Shown here piece by piece: positions 7,886 through 16,066 of a stretch of DNA of 31,193 bases. Numbering within the stretch: position 1 is the first letter of the stretch; the number at the start of each line of letters is the position of its first letter. The notes beneath the pieces are model-generated. The model made no database searches. It was given only the letters and a program-made list of their open reading frames with translations, and was not told where the DNA came from. Position numbers and translations under genes: made by a program. Source of the DNA: Paludibacteraceae bacterium (GTDB taxonomy: Bacteria; Bacteroidota; Bacteroidia; Bacteroidales; Paludibacteraceae); contig JAEDNI010000021.1 of the NCBI GenBank assembly GCA_016302585.1, positions 1-31,193 of the forward strand, given 5' to 3'.

Positions 7886-7897
7886 GAGCGAGAAAGC

Positions 7898-10750
7898 ATG
7901 AGTTCCGTAGAGGCATTTTTATTCCAACCGAGTATCACGCAGTCGATGTTATGGCTGACTATCGTGATGACCATCGGACTTTGGTTTGGAGAGAAGGCGA
8001 AGATCAAGCAATTCTCTTTGGGCGTGACATGGGTGCTGTTCATAGGTATCGCCTTAGCTTCTCTCGGCATCAAGATAGACCATTCGGTCGCTCAGTTTGC
8101 CAAAGACTTTGGTTTGATTCTCTTTGTCTATTCCATCGGTTTGCAGGTCGCTCCTTCTTTCTCCCCGTTTAAGAAAGGTGTGCTGCACCTTAATATGTTA
8201 GCAGCAGCTATCGTATTGCTGGGCTGCGTCTGCACGATCGTCATACATTACATCACCGGTATCGATATGTCCACCTTAGCGGGCGTGATGTCCGGTGCTA
8301 CGACGTCCACTCCGTCTTTGGCTGCTGCGCAACAGGCGTATTTTGACCTGTACGGAACGTCTAATCCGGATATTGCTACCGGCTATGCGGTGGCCTATCC
8401 TCTGAGCATAGTGGGTCTGATATTAGCTTTTGAGTTAGTACGCCGCGCATTTCGTGTTCAGTTGCCGGAAGAAGAGAAACGGCTGAGAGACGAGGCGAGA
8501 GACGCTTCGGATGAACCCGTGTGCGTCGATATCACGCTCAATAACCCGCAGTTGGGACGTATGACCATCATGGACCTGCAGCAGATCTGTCCGGTGAAGG
8601 AGATGGTGGTGAGTCGTGTGATTCGTCCGGACGGAACGGATGAGTTGATCAAGGAGCAGACGGAGTTCTCTAACGGCGATATTATTCGTGTGCTGACGGA
8701 TAAGAAGCACCTAAGCGTGCTGCGTCTCTTGGGGTCGCTGCAGAACTACGACCTGCATGTGCAGTCGGAGAAGTCGGATCACCTGATCTCCCGCCGTATT
8801 GCTGTGACGCGGCCTGAGTGTAACGGAAAACGTATTCGTTCATTTAACCTCCGTCAGCAATATCATGCTACCATCACGCGTGTGAGTCGTGCAGGTATTG
8901 ACCTGTTGGCGACGCCGGATATGATTATTCAGTTAGGCGACCGACTGATGGTGGTGGGAGACAAAGACGATGTAGCACGTGTAGCCGAAACCTTCGGAAA
9001 TGAGTTAAAACGTCTCGATATCCCTCATCTCTTACCGATTTTCTTCGGTATCGTATTGGGTATCTGCATCGGATTGTTACCTATTCCTATTCCGGGAATT
9101 GGTTCTACGTTTAAATTAGGTCTTGTAGGCGGTTCGCTTATCGTAGCTATCCTCATCGGCCATTTCGGACCGTATTATAACATGGTGACGTTCTCCACCA
9201 CCTCGGCTAATATGATGCTGCGTCAGGTAGGTTTGACGCTATTCTTGGCGGCGCTCGGCCTCTCCGTAGGAGAGAACTTCGTGCCTACTTTAATCAACGG
9301 CGGTTATTTATGGATCGGATATGGCTTTATCATCACCATCGTGCCGCTGCTGCTCGTAGGAACCATTGCCTATAAATGGCTGCATATGAATTACTTCAAG
9401 GTAGTCGGTCTTATGGTCGGTTCAATGACCTGCGCGATGGCACTACCGTACGCTCAGTCGCTCTCGAATGAGAATAACGAAGTAGCCGTGGGCTATGCTA
9501 CCTTAAGCCCGTTCACGACCTTCTTACGCGTGATGGCGGGGCAACTGCTGGTACTGATCTTCTGCTCCTTCACTACACCCGATAGTATTCAACCGAAACC
9601 CCTGCCGGCAACCATCAATACGACAATAGGTGAAGAGTACGGACCTACACTTACAATAGATGATAACATGCTGTATTTCGTGGGTCTGAACCGCTATGAG
9701 AGTAATATATCCGAAGATGTGTTTGTGGCTCGTCGTGATCGCCGAACAGGCGAGTGGGGTACAGCTATGGTCGTGCAGGGATTAAATAACCCGTACCGTA
9801 ACGAGGCCCCGACATCCATCAGCGGTGACGGAAAGACGATGCTGGTTTTTGTAGAAGGCCGTATGTGTTTTTCGCAGAAGATACAGGGAGGTTGGTCTGA
9901 ACCCACTCCCTTTCCATCGTACCTGCAGTTAGGCAACTGGCAGGCCGATGCGATGATGGTGGCGGACGGTTCGGCTATCCTCTTTGCGGCTAATTATCCG
10001 GCAGAAGGAGAGGAGCGTGCATCCTTGAATATCTTCGTTTCGGAACGCGATGCACAGGGACGATGGGGTAAGCCGTACTCCCTCGGAAAGACCATCAACA
10101 CTCCGGGTATGGAGCGTTCGCCCTTCTTGCACCCCGATATGAAAACCCTCTATTTCTCATCGGATCGGGAAGGTACGATGGGTGAACTCGATGTGTGGGT
10201 GAGTCGGCGCTTAAACGATACCTGCTGGACCTGTTGGACCGAACCGGAGAACATGGGTGCAACGATCAATACGACCGGTCGCGACTGCTGGTATAAAGTG
10301 GCTACGGACGGTAAGACAGCCTATTTTGCGCGTAAGAACGGACATAGACAGGATATCTATTCCATCGCTTTGCCGGAGGATAAACGACCGGAGACCATCA
10401 CGGTGCTCAAAGCTAACGAAGCGGTGGCTATTCATAACTTACTATTTGAGACCGGCAGCGATGTCATCATGCCGGCTTCTTTGCCGGAACTCAAGCGTAT
10501 TGCGACGTATATCGCTACGTACGGCTACAAGGTGCGATTAGCGGGACATACAGATAATATCGGTAAAGCGGAAGATAACCTCGCTTTGTCGCAAGCCCGT
10601 GCAGAAGCGGTAAAAAAGCAGTTGATCGCCTATGGCTGTCAATATGAACAAATCAAGGCCGTAGGGTACGGCGATACCAAACCGGTTGCTTCGAATGAAA
10701 CCGAAGAGGGTAGACAACAGAACAGACGTGTAGAAATTACGATACAATAG
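7898..10750 (+). CDS. AspT/YidE-family permease fused to PD40 propeller and OmpA-like domain
   Basis: One uninterrupted 950-aa ORF with three modules. Residues ~1-557 are a complete AspT/YidE-type antiporter. It has a first membrane half with FGLILFVYSIGLQV and the SGATTSTPSLAAAQQ motif, two RCK/TrkA-C-like cytoplasmic domains (~205-290 and ~295-370), and a second membrane half from ~376 with FKLGLVGG and YATLSPFTTFLRV. Known relatives end about here. Residues ~570-830 form a PD40/WD40-like propeller with repeats such as GDGKTMLVF, DMKTLYFSSDREGTMGELDVW and DGKTAYFARKNGHRQDIYS. Residues ~838-950 are an OmpA-like peptidoglycan-binding domain with LAGHTDNIG (Asp886), LSQARAEAV (Arg901) and QQNRRVEI. 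No second signal peptide or start lies at the joints. The substrate is unknown. AspT relatives are reported to have a periplasmic C-terminus, which would put the added domains where they could reach peptidoglycan. Confidence 0.88.
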   Translation: MSSVEAFLFQPSITQSMLWLTIVMTIGLWFGEKAKIKQFSLGVTWVLFIGIALASLGIKIDHSVAQFAKDFGLILFVYSIGLQVAPSFSPFKKGVLHLNMLAAAIVLLGCVCTIVIHYITGIDMSTLAGVMSGATTSTPSLAAAQQAYFDLYGTSNPDIATGYAVAYPLSIVGLILAFELVRRAFRVQLPEEEKRLRDEARDASDEPVCVDITLNNPQLGRMTIMDLQQICPVKEMVVSRVIRPDGTDELIKEQTEFSNGDIIRVLTDKKHLSVLRLLGSLQNYDLHVQSEKSDHLISRRIAVTRPECNGKRIRSFNLRQQYHATITRVSRAGIDLLATPDMIIQLGDRLMVVGDKDDVARVAETFGNELKRLDIPHLLPIFFGIVLGICIGLLPIPIPGIGSTFKLGLVGGSLIVAILIGHFGPYYNMVTFSTTSANMMLRQVGLTLFLAALGLSVGENFVPTLINGGYLWIGYGFIITIVPLLLVGTIAYKWLHMNYFKVVGLMVGSMTCAMALPYAQSLSNENNEVAVGYATLSPFTTFLRVMAGQLLVLIFCSFTTPDSIQPKPLPATINTTIGEEYGPTLTIDDNMLYFVGLNRYESNISEDVFVARRDRRTGEWGTAMVVQGLNNPYRNEAPTSISGDGKTMLVFVEGRMCFSQKIQGGWSEPTPFPSYLQLGNWQADAMMVADGSAILFAANYPAEGEERASLNIFVSERDAQGRWGKPYSLGKTINTPGMERSPFLHPDMKTLYFSSDREGTMGELDVWVSRRLNDTCWTCWTEPENMGATINTTGRDCWYKVATDGKTAYFARKNGHRQDIYSIALPEDKRPETITVLKANEAVAIHNLLFETGSDVIMPASLPELKRIATYIATYGYKVRLAGHTDNIGKAEDNLALSQARAEAVKKQLIAYGCQYEQIKAVGYGDTKPVASNETEEGRQQNRRVEITIQ

Positions 10751-10752
10751 AT

Positions 10753-12327
10753 ATGAAGAGAATTCTTCTTATAGGACTTATCGCGCTTTCTTTGATCGGA
10801 ATACAGGCCCAAGAGCGTATTATGGTGATCACCGATCCGCATGTATTAGCTCCTTCGTTGGTGGAGCCCGGTTCAGCCTTTGATGAGATGATGACCGGAC
10901 AGCGAAAGATGATTGATCTCAGTGCGTCTGTATGGCAGGCATTGATAGATACAGCTATGCTGTATAAACCGGAATTGGTACTCATCCCCGGCGACTTGAC
11001 CAAAGACGGTGAGCTGGAGAGTCATACCTTGGTAGCCGGATCGCTGCAGAAACTGCGTGAAGCAGGAATCAACGTACTCGTCATTCCCGGAAACCACGAT
11101 ATAGGCGGTAAGGCGTATTCGTATATCGGCGATGAGACTTTTCCGACAGAGACCCTGGCGAACGAGAATTGGGAGAGCACCTATCCCTGGGTGTATGAAC
11201 AGGCGATCGCGAAGGATGAGGACTCGCACTCCTATGCTGCCGAACCCTTTGCCGGCGTGACGATGTTGGCTATCGATGGCGCGAAGAACGATGCAGAAGT
11301 AGGGAACTTATCCGATAAGACCTTGGCCTTTGTCTTAGCGCAAGCCGACAGCGCTGTAGCGAAAGGAAATATGATAGTCGCGATGGCGCATTGGCAGATC
11401 TTGGAACATTTCGATCAACAGGGAACCTTGGAGAGCGCATGTCGTTTTAAGAATGCGGATGACTTGCGAGACAGCCTGATGGCGCATGGTGTTCACCTTG
11501 TTTTAACGGGCCATTTCCATGTCAACGGTATCACTACCTATCGTACGCCGGGTGCCGAGAAAGTGGACAGCCTCGTGGAGATCACTACCGGCTCGCCCAT
11601 CACCTATCCCTGTCCGTATCGCTGGTTAATGCTTTCGGAGAATCGCGCCGATGTACAGGTGGAGACGGCTTTTGTCGAGTCGCTGCCTGAACTGGACAAC
11701 ATGCATCAGTACAGCCGCGAATGGATGAGCGAACATGCCACGAATATGATCCCTCAACTCTCCCTTCGCGCATGGCATAAGATAGAGAATAACATGGATC
11801 TGGTAGCCGAGATGTTCGGAGACAATATTGCGGCAATGTTGCAGGAGTGCATCCCCGCAACTGACTCCGCCAAGATTGCTATGGTGCAGAAACACTTTGG
11901 CTCGACGGTAGTGGAGCTATATCTGCTGCATAGCGATGGCAATGAACCGGAGTACCCGGAGGGAGATTCGCTGGCTCAGGCTTTATACGACGGCATGGAG
12001 AGTATGATGCACGAGATGACGGACGCCAAGATGGATAATATGATTTATCGTAATTTTCAAAAGTTACTCATCGCGGCTGCAAAAGATCTGGCCCAAGAGC
12101 CTGTGCAATCCTTGGTAGAAGACAAGACGCAGTGGAAACAAAAAGAAGACGCAGATCGTACGGACGACCTGCATCTTACGCTCACCGTGAATAAACCGCG
12201 CGGAGATCAAGCAATTGAAAATACCGGGAGCCCCGAGGTTTCCACGTATAAATTTATCCAAGAAGGCAAACTGTATATCCGCCGCGGAGAACAACTGTTT
12301 GACTCCTATGGCAGACAAGTCCGGTAA
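10753..12327 (+). CDS. Secreted calcineurin-like metallophosphoesterase
   Basis: The 524-aa product has a signal peptide (MKRILLIGLIALSLIGIQAQ) and a metallophosphoesterase core with the usual metal-binding blocks: TDPHV (Asp28, His30), PGDLTKDGE (Asp81), PGNHDIGG (Asn114, His115), MAHWQ and GHFHVNG. The substrate cannot be told from sequence. The C-terminus, about 30 residues including KLYIRRGEQLFDSYGRQVR, resembles a short terminal tag I recall on many secreted Bacteroidota proteins and may be a T9SS-type signal, with less support than the neighbouring vWA protein. The gene starts 2 nt after the fusion permease, so it is in the same transcription unit. Its TAA directly abuts the stop of the convergent gene. 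Confidence 0.88.
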   Translation: MKRILLIGLIALSLIGIQAQERIMVITDPHVLAPSLVEPGSAFDEMMTGQRKMIDLSASVWQALIDTAMLYKPELVLIPGDLTKDGELESHTLVAGSLQKLREAGINVLVIPGNHDIGGKAYSYIGDETFPTETLANENWESTYPWVYEQAIAKDEDSHSYAAEPFAGVTMLAIDGAKNDAEVGNLSDKTLAFVLAQADSAVAKGNMIVAMAHWQILEHFDQQGTLESACRFKNADDLRDSLMAHGVHLVLTGHFHVNGITTYRTPGAEKVDSLVEITTGSPITYPCPYRWLMLSENRADVQVETAFVESLPELDNMHQYSREWMSEHATNMIPQLSLRAWHKIENNMDLVAEMFGDNIAAMLQECIPATDSAKIAMVQKHFGSTVVELYLLHSDGNEPEYPEGDSLAQALYDGMESMMHEMTDAKMDNMIYRNFQKLLIAAAKDLAQEPVQSLVEDKTQWKQKEDADRTDDLHLTLTVNKPRGDQAIENTGSPEVSTYKFIQEGKLYIRRGEQLFDSYGRQVR

Positions 12328-14097
12328 TCAGTGCACGAGGATTTTCTTCGTGTGCCATTCGCCCTCATAGAAGGCCTTGATGAAATAGATGCCGGTGGAG
12401 AGAGGGATACCAAGTGATGCGAGTTGACGATCGCCGGCTTCCTCCAAAACACCCTGGTAGATTGTTATCAGTTTTCCGCTTACATCCAAGAGATACAGTG
12501 TGGTAGGTCCGTGTGGAATACTCGGATCGCTTTTTAATTCCTGTGCATCGAATGGCGAAGGGATGAACTCTTCGTGTACATTGGCTATCTCGTCCTCATG
12601 CCAATGACCCGTGCAATCCGGCATATAACTGAATTCCACGATCGTGCGCACCAACATGTCATTCAGGTGCTCTACCTTCAGACTATCGGTTGTCGGTTTC
12701 AGGTGCGTATTACCGAGACCTGAGTCATCAGTGAGAAAGAAAGAGGTACCGTTGGTTGCTAACGCCATCGCCCGCAACAGATACTCTGCGCTCTCATCGA
12801 TGCCGCTGCATACTACCGGCACAAGGCGAACTCCCTGCGCCGCGGCATTCAGGATCTGGTCGTGCAATAGCGCGATGGTAGCCGAGTCTTGATGACAAGG
12901 CGCATCTAAGATAAGGAACGCGATACGCGCCCGTGCGTTCTCATTCCATCCTGCACTGTTCAACGCTGCCATTAATGCCTCAGGAACGGCTTCAGGGTAG
13001 TCTCCACCACCTCCGGCTTCCTGCTTGTCGATGAAGTTTTGCGTAGTGGCAATGTCGTCCGTCAAACGCGATATACGCGTGAGATACTCATCGCTATGGT
13101 CACGATAGACAACTGCACCGGTGCGAATAGCCAATCCACCGGTAGCTTGTGAGGCACGACTAATCACATCTTTCATCTCGGCCTGCAAATACCGCAGTTC
13201 GTCTCCCATCGAGCCCGTAGCATCGAAGACGAAGAGCACGTCTACATCAGAGGAAAGATCACAAGGCTCATCTATAACAATGCTCTGCCATGCGGGTTGC
13301 TGTACCCGGGCCCGTTTTCCGGTCAGCCCGTTCCATAACTCCGCTTTACCCGTGTTATCCGTCAGCGCCTGGTAAACGGTGTTGCCGTTCACGTCTTTTA
13401 ACGAAACCGGATAGTTCGCAATAGGGTAGCCATATTTATCCGTCACCTGCACCGTATAGCGTTCTCTAGGTTCGATGGTCCAATCCTTGACGAAACGACG
13501 ATGGGTGCTATCGAGGATCTGTGCCCATAAGGACCATTTCGTGAAGTCATTCACTTCTCCGGCTGTCAGTTGACCTGCCGAGATGGCATTATTCATCGCC
13601 ACCCCGTCATACACAGCCGGCATTTCCATCTCATCCACTACTCCTTCTGCTTCTATGGCACCATCCATGGAAGCCATAGATGCCATGTAAACCCTCTCTC
13701 CCTTGTCTTTGCGACTGCGTAAAGAGCCATAGGTGTAAGAAGCGCCATGCTCTTTGGGGCGTTTCTGCGGCGTCAGAACTACATCTATCATCGCAGAACT
13801 CAGGTCCTGCGGCACGATCCTCTTACTGTCATAGCCCTCGCAACTGATGGGCGCTGATTTGACGCTAAGCAGGTCCTGCGCGGACACAACGATACGTCCA
13901 TCATAGGACGAAGTGAAGCTCTTCTTACCAATTTGAAGCTTTGCTTCAGGTAAGAGCGCCTGCGTGGTATCCATGATAAAGAGGGTGATCGAATCTCCGA
14001 ACGGAAAATCAACTACCGGATTCGCCTTTTTGATACAGGCAGTTAAACTACTTGCACAGACCAAAGCGAGGCATGAGAGCGATAAAATTCGTTTCAT
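12328..14097 (-). CDS. von Willebrand factor A lipoprotein with T9SS-type C-terminal domain
   Basis: A 589-aa surface-protein candidate. The start at 14097 gives MKRILSLSCLALVCASSLTAC, with a good lipobox (LTAC), and is preferred to an ATG three codons upstream. A Big/CNA-like segment (KYGYPIANYPVSLKDVNGNTV) precedes a vWA domain with the MIDAS motif FDATGSMGDEL and a GGGDYPEAVPEAL loop, as in VwkA-like vWA proteins. The last ~75 residues (LYLLDVSGKLITIYQG through LSTGIYFIKAF to HTKKILVH) match the shape of T9SS type A sorting domains. A lipobox together with a T9SS domain is uncommon. The ligand is unknown. It is a single leftward gene, and I could not find a convincing promoter in its 127-bp upstream gap. 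Confidence 0.85.
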   Translation of the reverse strand: MKRILSLSCLALVCASSLTACIKKANPVVDFPFGDSITLFIMDTTQALLPEAKLQIGKKSFTSSYDGRIVVSAQDLLSVKSAPISCEGYDSKRIVPQDLSSAMIDVVLTPQKRPKEHGASYTYGSLRSRKDKGERVYMASMASMDGAIEAEGVVDEMEMPAVYDGVAMNNAISAGQLTAGEVNDFTKWSLWAQILDSTHRRFVKDWTIEPRERYTVQVTDKYGYPIANYPVSLKDVNGNTVYQALTDNTGKAELWNGLTGKRARVQQPAWQSIVIDEPCDLSSDVDVLFVFDATGSMGDELRYLQAEMKDVISRASQATGGLAIRTGAVVYRDHSDEYLTRISRLTDDIATTQNFIDKQEAGGGGDYPEAVPEALMAALNSAGWNENARARIAFLILDAPCHQDSATIALLHDQILNAAAQGVRLVPVVCSGIDESAEYLLRAMALATNGTSFFLTDDSGLGNTHLKPTTDSLKVEHLNDMLVRTIVEFSYMPDCTGHWHEDEIANVHEEFIPSPFDAQELKSDPSIPHGPTTLYLLDVSGKLITIYQGVLEEAGDRQLASLGIPLSTGIYFIKAFYEGEWHTKKILVH

Positions 14098-14176
14098 AAG
14101 CAACATTATTTTTGTTTTATTTCCTGTAGTACAAATACTATGCCAAAGAGAAATCGGATATTTTTTTCAAAAAAAA

Positions 14177-14208
14177 TTTGCATATTCCAAAAAAAAGCAG
14201 TAATTTTG
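14177..14208 (+). promoter_or_regulatory. Predicted DUF177-rpmF promoter
   Basis: The -33 TTTG (14177-14180) continues as CATAT. The -7 TAATTTTG is at 14201-14208, with a 20-bp spacer. The block 14188-14209 is identical to the gyrA promoter block. Transcription would start near 14215, leaving only about 10 nt before the ATG. ATTTTGCAC is directly repeated at 14203-14211 and 14215-14223, flanking that start. Confidence 0.8.
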
Positions 14209-14224
14209 CACCCGATTTTGCACA

Positions 14225-14674
14225 ATGAGCCGGCAAGACCACTATATGATCAACCTTTCGCGCCTTCCAATTGGCACGCATGTGTTTGAAATTCAGCTAG
14301 ATAGCGATTTCTTTGCCTCGTTGGAGAAGTCCGAAATCTTAAGCGGTGATGTGGCGGCTAAAATAGTGTTAAATCTCCGGGAGGAGAGCTATAAGCTCAA
14401 CATTGCAGTTCAGGGAACTGTATTTGTTGTGTGCGATAGGTGTCTCGATCCCATGCCCCTTGACATAAATGACGAACAGGAGATTTGGTCGGAAGAGGAA
14501 GAAAATGACCTATCACCAATGACCACTCATCAATTAGATCTCTCCTGGCTCGCCTATGAAATAGTAAGTATCAATATTCCGCTCGTTCACAGTCACCAAG
14601 CGGGTGAGTGCAATAAGCACATGGAACTTCTCCTCCAAGATCACCTTTGTGACGAACCGGATCCCGAAAATTGA
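14225..14674 (+). CDS. DUF177 (YceD-like) protein
   Basis: A 149-aa protein of the DUF177 family, encoded just before rpmF, a linkage seen across bacteria. In plants and E. coli the family has been tied to 23S rRNA accumulation, so a ribosome-assembly role is plausible. The family CxxC is present (VVCDRCLDPMPL, Cys70 and Cys73), with further cysteines at 129 and 142 that could complete a metal site. It has its own strong promoter. The usual continuation of this operon into plsX and fabH is missing here. Confidence 0.88.
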   Translation: MSRQDHYMINLSRLPIGTHVFEIQLDSDFFASLEKSEILSGDVAAKIVLNLREESYKLNIAVQGTVFVVCDRCLDPMPLDINDEQEIWSEEEENDLSPMTTHQLDLSWLAYEIVSINIPLVHSHQAGECNKHMELLLQDHLCDEPDPEN

Positions 14675-14721
14675 TAATTTATATAAGTAATAAATTTGAA
14701 ATTTTTAAATTGTAATTTAAT

Positions 14722-14904
14722 ATGGCACATCCTAAAAGAAGACAAAGCCACACCCGTCAAGCGAAACGTCGTACGCACGACGTAGTTAAGGCTCCGACAT
14801 TGGCAACATGCCCGAATTGTGGCGCTTTGCACATCTACCACACTGTTTGCCCGAGTTGTGGCTATTACCGTGGTAAATTGGCAATTGAGCAGGCTGAAGC
14901 TTAA
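14722..14904 (+). CDS. rpmF: 50S ribosomal protein L32
   Basis: This 60-aa basic protein is full length for L32 of the large subunit. It begins MAHPKRRQSHTRQAKRRTH and carries the zinc-ribbon cysteine pairs CPNC and CPSC, so it is the zinc-binding (C+) form. It lies 47 nt after the DUF177 gene and 23 nt before a strong terminator, so the two genes form a closed bicistronic unit. Confidence 0.97.
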   Translation: MAHPKRRQSHTRQAKRRTHDVVKAPTLATCPNCGALHIYHTVCPSCGYYRGKLAIEQAEA

Positions 14905-14926
14905 GCAAGCGTAGGTGCTGACATAT

Positions 14927-14955
14927 AAGCTCTGAGTGAAAACTCGGAGCTTTTG
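14927..14955 (+). terminator. Rho-independent terminator after rpmF
   Basis: GCTCTGAGT (14929-14937) pairs with ACTCGGAGC (14942-14950) through 9 bp including one U-G pair, closed by a GAAA tetraloop and followed by TTTT. It ends the DUF177-rpmF unit and indicates that the next gene needs its own promoter. Confidence 0.88.
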
Positions 14956-15041
14956 TCGCACCTAATTAATTACGCGTGCGCGACGCACGTACGTGACTCG
15001 TGAGAGCCACTTGGTTAAAAACTTTTTACAAAACATTTTGA

Positions 15042-16055
15042 ATGTTTAAAGACATGTATAACAACAATTTGAACAATGAGGGAGAACGTCGGCCTCGTCC
15101 GCGTTTTCACAGAGAAGGGAACGAGCCGGTGAGTGCTCGTCCGCGTTTCCGTCGTGAGGACGGAGAGAACAGCCGCCCCAGAGGGTTCGGCTACAATACG
15201 GAGCGCGCAGAGCGCCCACAGAGAGCATTCGGGGAGCGCACGGAGCGCCCGAATAGACCGTTTAAAGGTAAACCTAACCGTAACAATGGCTTGTATTCTG
15301 CTCGTAAACAGCAGACGTATCGTGAGCAACATGAAGATCCGACAAAGCCGGTTCGTTTAAATAAATATCTGGCTAACGCAGGTATCTGCTCGCGTCGTGA
15401 AGCTGATGATTTCATTCAGGCAGGAGTCATTACGGTGAACGGCGTAACGGTAGATAACTTAGGCGCAAAAGTACTGCCGACGGATGACGTTCGTTTCCAC
15501 GATCAGCCGGTACGCCGTGAGCGTAAGGTGTATATTCTGCTCAATAAGCCGAAAAATACCGTAACGACAACGGATGATCCGCAAGAGCGTCATACGGTAA
15601 TTGATATCGTTCGAAATGCTTGTGCAGAGCGTATCTATCCGGTGGGTCGTCTGGACCGTAATACCACCGGTGTGCTGCTGCTGACCAACGACGGTGACCT
15701 GGCCGCTAAGTTGACTCATCCGAAATTCCATAAGAAGAAAATTTATGCCGTAACGCTCGATAAAGAATTGGATGAGGTGGATGAAGCCATCATCCGTGCC
15801 GGTGTGATACTGGATGACGAACGTATCATTCCGGATGCGATGGAGTTCCCCAAAGCGGATCGCCGTCACATAGGGTTGGAGATCCACTCGGGCCAGAACC
15901 GTGTGGTACGCCGTATCTTCGAGAAGGTGGGGTATAAAGTGGTGAACTTGGACCGTGTGTCCTTTGCCGGCTTGACCAAGAAGAACGTAGGTCGCGGTAA
16001 ATGGCGTTTCTTGACGCCGAAAGAGGTAGCCTTCTTGAAAATGGGTAATTTTTAA
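15042..16055 (+). CDS. RluB/RsuA-family rRNA pseudouridine synthase
   Basis: A 337-aa enzyme expected to isomerise a uridine in 23S or 16S rRNA. An Arg-rich, low-complexity N-terminal extension of about 100 residues (for example AERPQRAFGERTERPNRP) precedes an S4 RNA-binding domain (VRLNKYLANAGICSRREADDFI, ~104-125). The synthase domain carries GRLDRNTTGVLLLTNDG with catalytic Asp205. The extension is typical of Bacteroidota members and probably binds RNA. ATG 15042 is used, and a second ATG four codons later is possible. RluB versus RluE/RsuA specificity is not resolved. A GC-rich 6-bp hairpin (14975-14989) lies in the gap upstream. Confidence 0.9.
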   Translation: MFKDMYNNNLNNEGERRPRPRFHREGNEPVSARPRFRREDGENSRPRGFGYNTERAERPQRAFGERTERPNRPFKGKPNRNNGLYSARKQQTYREQHEDPTKPVRLNKYLANAGICSRREADDFIQAGVITVNGVTVDNLGAKVLPTDDVRFHDQPVRRERKVYILLNKPKNTVTTTDDPQERHTVIDIVRNACAERIYPVGRLDRNTTGVLLLTNDGDLAAKLTHPKFHKKKIYAVTLDKELDEVDEAIIRAGVILDDERIIPDAMEFPKADRRHIGLEIHSGQNRVVRRIFEKVGYKVVNLDRVSFAGLTKKNVGRGKWRFLTPKEVAFLKMGNF

Positions 16056-16066
16056 AATCGAACGTT

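Noticed and set aside
14107..14175. Promoter for the vWA lipoprotein gene
   Set aside because: CAAAGAGA (14144-14151) resembles a minus-strand -7 box with one mismatch, but the nearest -33 CAAA gives only a 16-bp spacer, against 20 bp in the other three promoters.
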